64,000 nt of DNA from assembly GCA_964603025.1 (NCBI GenBank), contig CAZRTO010000001.1, positions 1-64,000 on the forward strand, read 5' to 3'. The notes under the pieces are model-generated. The model was not told where the DNA came from, did not search any database, and saw only the letters and a list, made by a program, of their open reading frames with translations. This DNA is from CALFCX01 sp964603025. GTDB lineage: Bacteria; Margulisbacteria; WOR-1; JAKLHX01. This document shows, piece by piece, positions 15,275 through 23,367 of this stretch. Numbering within the stretch: position 1 is the first letter of the stretch; each line of letters begins with the position of its first letter. Both the position numbers and the translations under genes were made by a program.

Positions 15275-15291
15275 TTGTTAAAGTATCGATC

Positions 15292-15861
15292 TCAAAAAGA
15301 AGGGATATTATACGAAAATTTCTTATAACCCGCCGGCACTTCGAACAATGAATCCGGCTGATCACCGAACTTTACGTTGCTAAGTTCCATTGACCACTTG
15401 CCGTCGACGGAAGACGTTTTCACGGGCATCTGCATCCCCGAAGCCAGCCACTGATATATGGAATCCGTACGCCCCTCGGTCTTATATGAAACTTTATACT
15501 TGTCCGCCTTTATGCCGTTCACGGTCTCGGTCCCGAGCTTTTCCCTTTTTACCTCGTTGTCCATCTTCTGCACCATGCCCCTGGCCGAGTCCTCCGTAAA
15601 AGCCTGTTCCATATACATCTTTTGTTCAGGCATAAGTATCCAAACGGTCTTTTTGTCCATTCTTGATATGGTGACCGCCTGAGGATTTTCCATCCTGAAT
15701 TTATCTCCGGCAAAGAACATCTTGCCTTTGAAAGAAGCGCCGCCCGATCTGCTGATGATCTCAGCCGAGAACTGCCTGTTGGCAGCCGTGGAGGAACATC
15801 CCGATATTATCACCGCGGAAATAATGACAAGACATGCCGCCCAAACCGTTCTTTTGATCAT
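15292..15861 (-). CDS. DUF4412/LolA-like outer-envelope lipoprotein
   Basis: 189 aa. The N-terminal signal ends in the lipobox IISGC (Cys about 22), so it should be lipidated. The rest is an all-beta LolA/LolB-like fold pattern: FSAEIISRSGGASFKGKMFF, DKFRMENPQAVTISRMDKKT, WILMPEQKMYME and a C-terminal LFEVPAGYKKF, as in DUF4412 proteins. It probably binds lipid or acts in envelope biogenesis, which is inference. A TATAAT at 15889-15894 and an AAAGGAGAG ribosome site precede it. Confidence 0.8.
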   Translation of the reverse strand: MIKRTVWAACLVIISAVIISGCSSTAANRQFSAEIISRSGGASFKGKMFFAGDKFRMENPQAVTISRMDKKTVWILMPEQKMYMEQAFTEDSARGMVQKMDNEVKREKLGTETVNGIKADKYKVSYKTEGRTDSIYQWLASGMQMPVKTSSVDGKWSMELSNVKFGDQPDSLFEVPAGYKKFSYNIPSF

Positions 15862-15889
15862 CTGCTCTCTCCTTTCGATGGATACTTCA

Positions 15890-16486
15890 TTATATCATCC
15901 GCAGGAGCTTTTTCAGCCTGCGGAAAGCCTGCCCCCTGTGAGACAAAAGGTTCTTTTGCCTTTCGGTCATCTGAGCAAAAGTCTTTGAATGTCCCGAAGG
16001 GATGAATACCGGATCATACCCGAACCCGCCGTCCCCCTGCATTTTAGAAGCGATCTTTCCGCGGCAGGCGCCTTTTACAATGATACACTTGCCCTTTGGA
16101 TCGGCGAACGCCACAAAACATTGGAAGGCAGCCCCTCTGTCGCGCGACGGGACCGAGGCCATCACATCGAGCAGCTTCGCGCATAATCTTTCGGAGGTAA
16201 CCGGAGGCCTTACGAACCTGGCGGACCTGACGCCCGGAGCCCCTTTCAAGGCTTTTACGCAAAGCCCCGAATCGTCAGAAACTGAAATGAGCCCGAACTT
16301 TTTAGCAGCGGCTTTTGCCTTTTTGGCCGCATTGCCGGCAAAAGTTGGCAGATCTTCTTTGACGCAAAGCCTCCCCTTTATGTCATCAAGAGACAATATC
16401 TTCAGGCCCTTGAGATCGAGCATCTTTTTTATCTCGCGGACCTTGTGCCTGTTGTTAGTTGCCAGCAGTATCTCTCTTAAGCGCAC
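15890..16486 (-). CDS. rdgB: RdgB/HAM1-type XTP/dITP pyrophosphatase
   Basis: 198 aa. ILLATNNRHKVREIKKML, the central VSDDSGLCVKALKGAPGVRSARF and the C-terminal GDGGFGYDPVFIPSGHSKTFAQM are the three family blocks, and SHRGQAFRRL closes the protein. It removes inosine/xanthosine triphosphates. It starts at a GTG inside the end of purD (32-nt overlap), tying nucleotide clean-up to purine synthesis. Confidence 0.96.
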   Translation of the reverse strand: MRLREILLATNNRHKVREIKKMLDLKGLKILSLDDIKGRLCVKEDLPTFAGNAAKKAKAAAKKFGLISVSDDSGLCVKALKGAPGVRSARFVRPPVTSERLCAKLLDVMASVPSRDRGAAFQCFVAFADPKGKCIIVKGACRGKIASKMQGDGGFGYDPVFIPSGHSKTFAQMTERQKNLLSHRGQAFRRLKKLLRMI

Positions 16487-17735
16487 GATAAGCTATGTCT
16501 TTCCTGAAGTGCATATCATCAAATTTTATATTGGAAACGGCACTGTATGCTGTATCCACCGCCTCTTTGACCGAGCTGCCCAGTCCGGTAACGCCAAGCA
16601 CCCTGCCGCCGGAAGTGACCACATTGCAGCCGGCCAGGGATGTTCCCGCGTGAAAAATGACGGCGCCTGGCACTTTTCCGGCTTTGTCCAAACCTTCGAT
16701 CAAATAGCCTGTCTTATATTTACCCGGATATCCGCCGGAAGCCATCACAACGCAGGCGGCACAGCGGCTGTCCCATTCAATGGCCTTGCCTTCAAGACGC
16801 CCATCTATGACCGCTTCCATTATTTCCACGAGATCTGTCTTTAATCTTGGTAGCACAGCCTGTGTCTCGGGGTCTCCGAAACGGGCGTTATATTCCAGCA
16901 CCTTTGGCCCTGCGGGTGTGACCATTATCCCCGCGTAAAGAACACCTTTATAAGGGCTGTCCTCTTTTCGCATGGCGCTTATGGTCGGCTCGAGTATTTC
17001 CTTTTGTACGCGGGAGAGCAGCTCCTTTGTCACTACAGGCGCCGGACTGTAAGCTCCCATTCCTCCGGTATTTGGCCCTTTGTCCCCATCAAACACCCTT
17101 TTGTGGTCCTGTGAAGATTCCATGGGGACAATTGTCTTCCCATCGGTGAAACACAGTATCGAAGCTTCTTCCCCTTCAAGGAATTCTTCCACTATCATTC
17201 TCCTCCTTGACGCGGCAAAAGCATTGCCCTCCATTATCTCCTTAACGGCTGGCTCCGCCTCCTCAAAACTGGACACGATAAAAACCCCTTTGCCTGCGGC
17301 CAGCCCGTCTGCTTTTATGACAACCGGGTATTTTACGTTCCTCAGGTGCTTAACAGCTTCGTCCCTGTTATCAAATTCCTCATATCCGGCCGTGGGAATG
17401 CCGTATTTTTTCATGAGCTCCTTTGAGAATATCTTGCTGCTCTCTATGCGGGCGGCCTTTTCGGACGGCCCGAATATCCTGAGCCCTTTTTTCTCAAAGG
17501 CATCCACTATCCCCTCGGCCAGAAAGGCTTCCGGACCTACAACCGTCAGCCCGATATCTTGCCTTGACGCGAAATCCGCAAGATCATCAACGGTGTCTGC
17601 GTGCACAAGTTCGGCATACTCCGCTATTCCGGCGTTGCCTGGGGAACAATAAAGGCGTTCGCATTTTTTGCTCTGCCTTATCTTCCAGCATAAAGCCGCT
17701 TCCCGTCCGCCTCCACCGATCACAAGTATCTTCAT
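16455..17735 (-). CDS. purD: Phosphoribosylamine-glycine ligase (GAR synthetase)
   Basis: 426 aa from the ATG that overlaps the recJ stop as ATGA. Starts MKILVIGGGGREAALCWKI; ATP-grasp signatures ADGLAAGKGVFIV, VEEFLEGEEASIL, QDHKRVFDGDKGPNTGGMGA and LEYNARFGDPETQ are intact. It catalyses step two of purine biosynthesis. No other pur gene is in the window. Confidence 0.97.
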   Translation of the reverse strand: MKILVIGGGGREAALCWKIRQSKKCERLYCSPGNAGIAEYAELVHADTVDDLADFASRQDIGLTVVGPEAFLAEGIVDAFEKKGLRIFGPSEKAARIESSKIFSKELMKKYGIPTAGYEEFDNRDEAVKHLRNVKYPVVIKADGLAAGKGVFIVSSFEEAEPAVKEIMEGNAFAASRRRMIVEEFLEGEEASILCFTDGKTIVPMESSQDHKRVFDGDKGPNTGGMGAYSPAPVVTKELLSRVQKEILEPTISAMRKEDSPYKGVLYAGIMVTPAGPKVLEYNARFGDPETQAVLPRLKTDLVEIMEAVIDGRLEGKAIEWDSRCAACVVMASGGYPGKYKTGYLIEGLDKAGKVPGAVIFHAGTSLAGCNVVTSGGRVLGVTGLGSSVKEAVDTAYSAVSNIKFDDMHFRKDIAYRALKRDTAGN

Positions 17736-19441
17736 GGCTGCTGCGCCCTCCTTATATCGACGATCTGAGCCTGCGGCAGGACGAAACCGTCCCACTCATT
17801 GACCGAAAGGTTATAAGCGATATCGACAAATGATCCTTTGTGTATCTCGTCAGCCAGACTTCCGAGACCAAAACCTATCGCATCCAGCAAAGTGCCGCCC
17901 CGCGATAGTTTAAGTTTGATATGGGCCCCTTTCGTGCCAACCTTGCCGCACGAGGAAACTTTCATTCCTTTGGTCATGAAAACCGGGTTGGGATTTCCCT
18001 GGCCGAACGGCGCGAGACGTTCGATCTCTCTTGCGAATTCGCACGACAGCTCCTCAGGCGCCGATTCCACGTCTATCCTTGTCTTGGGGACCAGTTCGTC
18101 AAAGGTGAACGCGCCTTCTATCTCCTTTGAAAGCCTGGCCCTCAGCTCTTCTATGGACCCTGAGGGCATTTCGAATCCTGCGGCATCTTTGTGCCCGCCG
18201 AAATCGGAGAATATGTCCTTGCATGAGAGCAAAAGCTTGTAGACATCAAAACCCTCTATGCTTCTGGCGGACCCCCTGCATACCCGTCCGGTATCGCTTA
18301 TCAATATCGCAGGACGGTTGTATTTTTCGGAGATCCTGGATGCTACTATACCGATCACGCCGGGATGCCAGTTCTTGCCGGACAGCATTATAAGCTTTGT
18401 ATTCTCCGGATCGGTGATTCTTGAGAAAACATCCTCTCCTATAAGGGTGCCGATCTGCTGCCTTTGGGAATTTACCAGATTTATCTCATCGGCTATCGAT
18501 TTGGCTTTTTTGGGATCATCCTCAAGCAGCAACTTCAGGCTGAGCTCGGCATGTTTGAGCCTGCCGGGAGCGTTCAGTCTCGGAGCCAGCATAAAAGATA
18601 TGTTCCTGGCGGTCACATCGCCGGATATCCTTGCGGAGTTGAAAAGGTGTTTTACTCCGGCGCGTTTTTTTTCGTTTAGCAGACATATGCCGGAAACGGC
18701 AAGTATCCTGTTCTCCCCGGTCAAAGGCACGACATCAGCTATTGTGCCCAGCGCGGCAAGGTCCAGGAACTCTTTTATCTGCGATGAGTCCGTGAACCCG
18801 GCGGACCTTAAAAGCGCCCAGACGAATTTAAACGCCACCCCCGCTCCCGCCAGGTCACGTGAAGCATGCCCCTGCTCCATTCTTTTGGGATCAACACAGG
18901 CGACCGCCGGAGGAAGTCTGTCCGGGATGTTATGGTGATCGGTCACGACCACATCAATACCCAGGGAAGCTGCGTATTCTATCTCTTTTAAATTGCTTAT
19001 TCCGCAATCGACCGTTATCAAAAGCTTTGTGCCTTGCATGGCGATCTTTTTGATGCCTTCCGCGTTAAGACCGTATCCTTCATCGTATCTGTGCGGTATA
19101 TAGCAGCCCGCGTCAGAGCCCAGTTTGCGCAAGCCCAGCACCACTATAGAAGAACCCGTAACCCCGTCCGCGTCGTAGTCCCCCCAGACATATATCTTCT
19201 CTTTGGAACGGACGGCGTCCAGAACACGGTCGACGGCTTTTTGCATGTCCGGGATCTCGAAAGGATCCCTTAAAAAAGAAAGTTTGGGCGCTAGAAAACG
19301 TTCTATATCTTCGTTTCGGTGTATGCCCCTGTTTATCAGTATCTGTGCGGTAGGTCTTGATATGCCGAACCTGGAGGCGATGTCTAGAGAGAGCCTTTCA
19401 TCGCTTTTGTGGACGCTCCATCTGCGTTTCAAAAGGCTCAT
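17732..19441 (-). CDS. recJ: Single-stranded-DNA-specific exonuclease RecJ
   Basis: 569 aa, usual size. DHH-phosphoesterase motifs: WGDYDADGVTGSS, TVDCGISN, VVVTDHHN and the DHHA1 segment SGKNWHPGVIGIVASR with GGHKDAAGF. The C-terminus carries the RecJ OB domain (IDIAYNLSVNEWDGFVLPQA-like). It acts in recombination and mismatch repair. Coupled to purD by ATGA and 5 bp after accB. Confidence 0.97.
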   Translation of the reverse strand: MSLLKRRWSVHKSDERLSLDIASRFGISRPTAQILINRGIHRNEDIERFLAPKLSFLRDPFEIPDMQKAVDRVLDAVRSKEKIYVWGDYDADGVTGSSIVVLGLRKLGSDAGCYIPHRYDEGYGLNAEGIKKIAMQGTKLLITVDCGISNLKEIEYAASLGIDVVVTDHHNIPDRLPPAVACVDPKRMEQGHASRDLAGAGVAFKFVWALLRSAGFTDSSQIKEFLDLAALGTIADVVPLTGENRILAVSGICLLNEKKRAGVKHLFNSARISGDVTARNISFMLAPRLNAPGRLKHAELSLKLLLEDDPKKAKSIADEINLVNSQRQQIGTLIGEDVFSRITDPENTKLIMLSGKNWHPGVIGIVASRISEKYNRPAILISDTGRVCRGSARSIEGFDVYKLLLSCKDIFSDFGGHKDAAGFEMPSGSIEELRARLSKEIEGAFTFDELVPKTRIDVESAPEELSCEFAREIERLAPFGQGNPNPVFMTKGMKVSSCGKVGTKGAHIKLKLSRGGTLLDAIGFGLGSLADEIHKGSFVDIAYNLSVNEWDGFVLPQAQIVDIRRAQQP

Positions 19442-19446
19442 CGGGC

Positions 19447-19914
19447 CTATCTTTTCTTTACAAGCATTAACTTCTGCCCGAACTCCACCGGCGATCCGTT
19501 CTCCACCAGTATCTTCGCGATCTTGCCGGAAATATCGGATTCGATCTCATTAAAAAGTTTCATCGCTTCAATTATGCAGACGATCTTGCCTTTTTCGATA
19601 TCGTCTCCATCCTCGACATACGGAGGACTGTCAGGTGAAGAAGCCCTGTAAAAAGTCCCCACCATGGGAGAAGTGATGGCAGTGAGCCCCTCTTCCTCCT
19701 GGTTCTTTGCGTCCGGTTTGTCCGACGGTTGATGCTGGGCCACCGCGTGCTGCGGGGCGACCGGGACGTGATGAAAACCCGTTTCCCTGCGGACCTCAAC
19801 CCTGAAATCCCCTTTTTCGACGGAGAGCGCCGTAATGTCCGACTCTTCAACTATCTTTATGACTTTTTTGACGGTGTCAAAATCCATGCCGGCCTTTTCT
19901 TTGTTCTGGTCCAT
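19447..19914 (-). CDS. accB: Biotin carboxyl carrier protein of acetyl-CoA carboxylase
   Basis: 155 aa. The N-terminal helix (FDTVKKVIKIVEESDITALS) is followed by a linker of His/Gln/Pro and the biotinyl domain with the biotinylation motif EAMKLFNEI and the TSPMVGTFYRASSPDSPPYV thumb-containing region. accC does not follow; recJ does, so accC must be elsewhere. The ligase that biotinylates it, birA, is at 25842-26561. Confidence 0.96.
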   Translation of the reverse strand: MDQNKEKAGMDFDTVKKVIKIVEESDITALSVEKGDFRVEVRRETGFHHVPVAPQHAVAQHQPSDKPDAKNQEEEGLTAITSPMVGTFYRASSPDSPPYVEDGDDIEKGKIVCIIEAMKLFNEIESDISGKIAKILVENGSPVEFGQKLMLVKKR

Positions 19915-19933
19915 TTATCCCTCCGTTCCGCGG

Positions 19934-20500
19934 CTACTGCTTAGCCCTTTCAACGTAGTTGCCGTTCCTTGTGTCGACCACTATACTGTCCCCGACATTT
20001 ATGAACATAGGGACCTGAACCACCACTCCTGTCTCAAGAGTTGCCGGCTTCATCACGTTTGACACGCTGTTGCCTTTGAAAGCGGATCCCGTTTCGGTGA
20101 CCTTGAGAGTAACTGAGGTGTCCATTTCCACTCCGAGTATCCTGCCGTTGTGGGAAACTACCTCTATAACATCCTGCTCGCGTATGTATTTGGGCACATC
20201 CCCCATAAGGTCCTCATTTATCGCGACCTGTTCATATGTCTCCTGGTCCATAAAATGGTACTGATCGTCCTGTTTGTACAAATACTGCATATCCTTGCGT
20301 TCAACATGCGCGCGGTCGATCTTATCGTTGGACTTGAAGGTGCGCTCGATGGTGTTGCCGTTGTCGATGTTCTTCATCTTGACCCTTACGATGGCGCCGC
20401 CGCGCCCCATCTTTATGTGGTTATACTCGATCACGCTGAAGACCTGGTTCTCAAGTTCGACCGTTATCCCCGGCCGGAGTTCGGTAACTGGAATAGACAT
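19934..20500 (-). CDS. efp: Translation elongation factor P with arginine at the loop tip
   Basis: 188 aa, three OB-like domains, complete to VVDTRNGNYVERAKQ. Start taken at MSIPVTELRPG; the upstream frame lacks homology. The loop that inserts into the ribosomal P site reads IKMGRGGAIV, so the modified residue of E. coli (K34) is replaced by arginine (R33 here). That resembles EF-Ps rhamnosylated by EarP or otherwise handled, not the EpmA/lysine type. No earP or epmA is in the window. accB follows after 19 bp. Confidence 0.95.
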   Translation of the reverse strand: MSIPVTELRPGITVELENQVFSVIEYNHIKMGRGGAIVRVKMKNIDNGNTIERTFKSNDKIDRAHVERKDMQYLYKQDDQYHFMDQETYEQVAINEDLMGDVPKYIREQDVIEVVSHNGRILGVEMDTSVTLKVTETGSAFKGNSVSNVMKPATLETGVVVQVPMFINVGDSIVVDTRNGNYVERAKQ

Positions 20501-20528
20501 TGTCTCTGATGTTCCCCCTCTTTTTTTA

Positions 20529-20557
20529 ATTCTACTATAAAGGCGCTTTACGTTCAA
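20529..20557 (-). promoter_or_regulatory. Promoter of efp-accB-recJ-purD-rdgB
   Basis: Minus strand TTGAAC (20552-20557), 17-bp spacer, TAGAAT (20529-20534). This leaves a short leader containing GAGGGGG ahead of the efp ATG. Confidence 0.6.
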
Positions 20558-20576
20558 CAAGCGGGCACAGCCGTGT

Positions 20577-20605
20577 TTGACTTCATATACCGCTCATCGT
20601 AAAAT
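20577..20605 (+). promoter_or_regulatory. Promoter of plsY-gpsA, likely leaderless
   Basis: TTGACT (20577-20582), 17-bp spacer, TAAAAT (20600-20605), then 7 nt to the ATG at 20613. Divergent from the efp promoter, with 19 bp between the two -35 boxes. Confidence 0.7.
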
Positions 20606-20612
20606 TGTCCAT

Positions 20613-21203
20613 ATGACTACAGCCGTTCTGCTTATATCAAGCTTCCTGCTGGGATCGGTCCCATTCGGCCTGCTGATAGCAAGGATTAAAGGAGTAGATC
20701 TGGTCAGCACGGGCAGCGGCAATATAGGCGCGACCAATGTTTTCAGGTCCGTCGGAAAAGCCTTCGGGATAGCCGTGCTGCTGCTCGATATGTCAAAGGG
20801 CTACATCCCCGTAGCTGTGGCAGGAGCACTATCACAGGACCATATTGTCATTATGCTGTGCGGAGCACTCTCGATAGCCGGACATATGTTCTCGCCGTTC
20901 ATGAAGTTCAAAGGAGGCAAAGGCGTTGCAACGGGGCTCGGCGTTATATTTGCCATAGCACCAAGACTGTCTCTGCTTGCGTTCCTGCTCGGAATATCGA
21001 TAATCGCACTGACTGGATATGTTTCCCTGGCTTCGGTAACGGGATCTCTGTTCTTAAGCATACTTATGATAAGGAGCGGACAGCCTCTGCCTTATGTATG
21101 GCTGGTGACAGTTATTACCGCTTTTGTGCTGATAAAACACATCCCCAATATGAAAAGACTGATGAACGGCACGGAAAACAAGATAAGCTGGAATAAAGAA
21201 TGA
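20613..21203 (+). CDS. plsY: Glycerol-3-phosphate acyltransferase PlsY
   Basis: 196 aa integral membrane protein with about five helices. The PlsY motifs are present: GSGNIGATNVFRSVGK, GHMFSPFMKFKGGKGVATG and IKHIPNMKRLMNGTENK. It acylates glycerol 3-phosphate with acyl-phosphate, the first step of phospholipid synthesis. The TTG start that would add 12 residues is the -35 box itself. The stop overlaps the gpsA start (ATGA), pairing supply of glycerol 3-phosphate with its use. Confidence 0.96.
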   Translation: MTTAVLLISSFLLGSVPFGLLIARIKGVDLVSTGSGNIGATNVFRSVGKAFGIAVLLLDMSKGYIPVAVAGALSQDHIVIMLCGALSIAGHMFSPFMKFKGGKGVATGLGVIFAIAPRLSLLAFLLGISIIALTGYVSLASVTGSLFLSILMIRSGQPLPYVWLVTVITAFVLIKHIPNMKRLMNGTENKISWNKE

Positions 21204-22195
21204 CAAAGATATCGGTAATAGGAGCCGGAGCCTGGGGAACCACGATGGCAAGCCATCTTGCGGAGAAAGGCTTTGACACCTTCATATGGGCCCTCGAAGA
21301 AAAAGTCGTGCTGAATATAAACGGCGCCAGGGAAAATAATATTTATCTTCCAGGCATCAGGCTGAGCAGCCGCCTAAAAGCCCTCAAGGATATCAAAGAG
21401 GCGCTCAAAGGAGCTGATCTGGCGGTGATCGCCGTCCCTTCCAAGCATCTTAGAGCAACTTTGTCCCGAACGGAAGGTGCGATCGGAAAAAAAGTGCTTC
21501 TCCTTAGCCTGACAAAAGGCATCGAAAGGGGCACATTTAAAAGACCGTCGGAAATAATATCCGAATCAACCGGAAATACCAATGTCGCTGCGCTTTCCGG
21601 GCCTAACCTCTCGCTCGAGATAGCAAGGGGGCTGCCCGCGGCTTCGGTAGTGGCGGCAAAAGACCCTGCTGCGGCAAAAAAGATACAGGAGATGCTCTCT
21701 GGTCCTGCGTTCAGGGTATACACCAGTGACGACCTCCCAGGCGTTGAGGTCGGTGGCGCCATGAAAAACGTTGTGGCGCTTGCGGCCGGCATATCCGACG
21801 GCCTGAACCTGGGCAACAACGCAAAATCAGCGCTTATCGTCAGAGGGCTGGCCGAAATAACAAGGCTGGGCCTTGCTCTCGGCGCCAGACAGGAAACATT
21901 TGCAGGGCTTTCGGGCATAGGCGATCTGATAACAACCTGCGAAAGCTCGCTTTCCAGGAACCATACGGTGGGCAAGGAACTGGCAAGAGGAAAAAAGATC
22001 AAAGAGCTGCTTCAAAACATGTCGGCAGTCCCCGAAGGAGTTGAAACAGCCGCATCAGCATTCGAACTGTCCAAGAAACTGGGGATAGATATGCCCATAA
22101 CGGCGGAAGTCCATTCTGTAATATTTGAGGGCAAGGACCCTAAAGAAGCAATATCCGACCTCATGACCCGTCCCCACAAAAGCGAGGTATCCTGA
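21200..22195 (+). CDS. gpsA: Glycerol-3-phosphate dehydrogenase [NAD(P)+]
   Basis: 331 aa. The Rossmann motif GAGAWGTTMASHLA opens the protein. VPSKHLRATLS, LTKGIE, the ALSGPNLSLEIARGLPAASV block, the catalytic-lysine region GGAMKNVVALAAGISDG and GLGDLITTC-like GLSGIGDLITTCES follow. It reduces dihydroxyacetone phosphate to feed PlsY next door. Confidence 0.97.
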   Translation: MTKISVIGAGAWGTTMASHLAEKGFDTFIWALEEKVVLNINGARENNIYLPGIRLSSRLKALKDIKEALKGADLAVIAVPSKHLRATLSRTEGAIGKKVLLLSLTKGIERGTFKRPSEIISESTGNTNVAALSGPNLSLEIARGLPAASVVAAKDPAAAKKIQEMLSGPAFRVYTSDDLPGVEVGGAMKNVVALAAGISDGLNLGNNAKSALIVRGLAEITRLGLALGARQETFAGLSGIGDLITTCESSLSRNHTVGKELARGKKIKELLQNMSAVPEGVETAASAFELSKKLGIDMPITAEVHSVIFEGKDPKEAISDLMTRPHKSEVS

Positions 22196-22204
22196 GATCC
22201 GTCT

Positions 22205-22231
22205 GAAATAACCTCCGTTTTTTGCCGATAT
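22205..22231 (+). promoter_or_regulatory. Possible sigma-28 (FliA) type promoter
   Basis: GCCGATAT at 22224-22231 matches the flagellar sigma-28 -10 consensus GCCGATAA at seven of eight positions. GAAA at 22205 is exactly 19 nt upstream, where TAAA is expected. It lies 29 nt before the ATG of the orphan gene. A fliA homologue is encoded at 49406-50164. Confidence 0.45.
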
Positions 22232-22260
22232 ATATACAGTAGGGCATAAAGGAGGAAAAC

Positions 22261-23325
22261 ATGGCAAATTTGACGGCTTCTCAGCAGGCAATGGCCTCGC
22301 GGATAACCGCTTTCACATCGCACCACATGATAAGAGGACAGCATAACGTTTTCCGTTCACTGGCAAGGGACATGGGACAAATGTCCAGACCGGATATTGT
22401 CCGAATCGGAGTTGAAAGCATCCGCGAACCGGGAACGGATGTGGAGATCGACCCGTCAGCTAGGCTCGCGCGCCTGATATGCGAGTCGGAAACCTTGTCA
22501 AAACTCAAGCCCGGCTCCACCGCATGGGCATGGGACCAGATCGGAAGGGACCCCGCAGTACGCCCCACTGATTTCGGCAAGGCGGTCGCGGTATTCCAGG
22601 AAAGAAAAGCGGACCAGTTGCTGTTAAATATTGACAGGACCCATAGGTCATGGATATCCATGCTAAAAAGCGACAATCTGATGGATGAATTGATGGCACT
22701 GCACAGAAATGTTCCGCAGGAAGTACACGGGGCAACTGGCAACTGGATGGTCTGGGCGGCCAGGGCCAGGGATGGAGTTCAGGAACCTCTGACACATCAA
22801 GTGCACAGTTTTTCTAAATACCTTATGCAGCAGCTTAACAGGGCCCAAACCTGCATATCTCTGTTCGGGAACAACTACTCCACCATTCCCAGCATAGTCG
22901 CGCAAATAAGGACCCTGGGCAATGCCGTGGAGAAAGAAACGAATAAGATACTGTTGTCGGAGGCTCCTGATGAAGAAAGAGCCTATGCCAGGAACGTAAA
23001 AGCATCTGTATCCCATGCCATGGACATCGCCGAAGCTTACATGAAATATCTGCCTACTGAGATACTGGTGTACTCAGCCGAGGCACCGGAAAACATGGGA
23101 GAGGCTGTTGACAGACTATTGGAAGAACAGGCTCCCGATATCTCGTTCGCCGATATACTGAAACGCGCTGAAAAACGCGTAAGATGCCCCGGCGGGGATG
23201 CCGCAGCGGCAAAATGGTACGCTTTTTTTGATGAACTTATGCTCCGCGATGGGACTGAGGGATTGATGGGATCTTTTCCAAACAATCCGCTGATAGCAAG
23301 CTACACTGCGCTCAGACAGGAATAA
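22261..23325 (+). CDS. Orphan hypothetical protein, soluble and mostly helical
   Basis: 354 aa, not recognised. No signal peptide, membrane helix, P-loop, zinc site or repeat is visible. The composition suggests an almost entirely alpha-helical cytoplasmic protein. Segments such as ETLSKLKPGSTAWAWDQIG, HSFSKYLMQQLNRAQTC, NAVEKETNKILL and MDIAEAYMKYLPTEIL look amphipathic, as in helical-bundle or secretion/chaperone proteins. It has its own AAGGAGG ribosome site, 6 nt from the ATG, and a sigma-28-like promoter. It is monocistronic, between gpsA and hflX. A flagellar or motility link is only suggested by the promoter. Confidence 0.7.
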   Translation: MANLTASQQAMASRITAFTSHHMIRGQHNVFRSLARDMGQMSRPDIVRIGVESIREPGTDVEIDPSARLARLICESETLSKLKPGSTAWAWDQIGRDPAVRPTDFGKAVAVFQERKADQLLLNIDRTHRSWISMLKSDNLMDELMALHRNVPQEVHGATGNWMVWAARARDGVQEPLTHQVHSFSKYLMQQLNRAQTCISLFGNNYSTIPSIVAQIRTLGNAVEKETNKILLSEAPDEERAYARNVKASVSHAMDIAEAYMKYLPTEILVYSAEAPENMGEAVDRLLEEQAPDISFADILKRAEKRVRCPGGDAAAAKWYAFFDELMLRDGTEGLMGSFPNNPLIASYTALRQE

Positions 23326-23331
23326 GTGTAC

Positions 23332-23360
23332 TTGTAAACGGTCCGCGGTCAAAGTAAACT
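23332..23360 (+). promoter_or_regulatory. Promoter of hflX, likely leaderless
   Basis: TTGTAA (23332-23337), 17-bp spacer, TAAACT (23355-23360), then 7 nt to the ATG at 23368. No ribosome site. Confidence 0.6.
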
Positions 23361-23367
23361 GTTCTTT

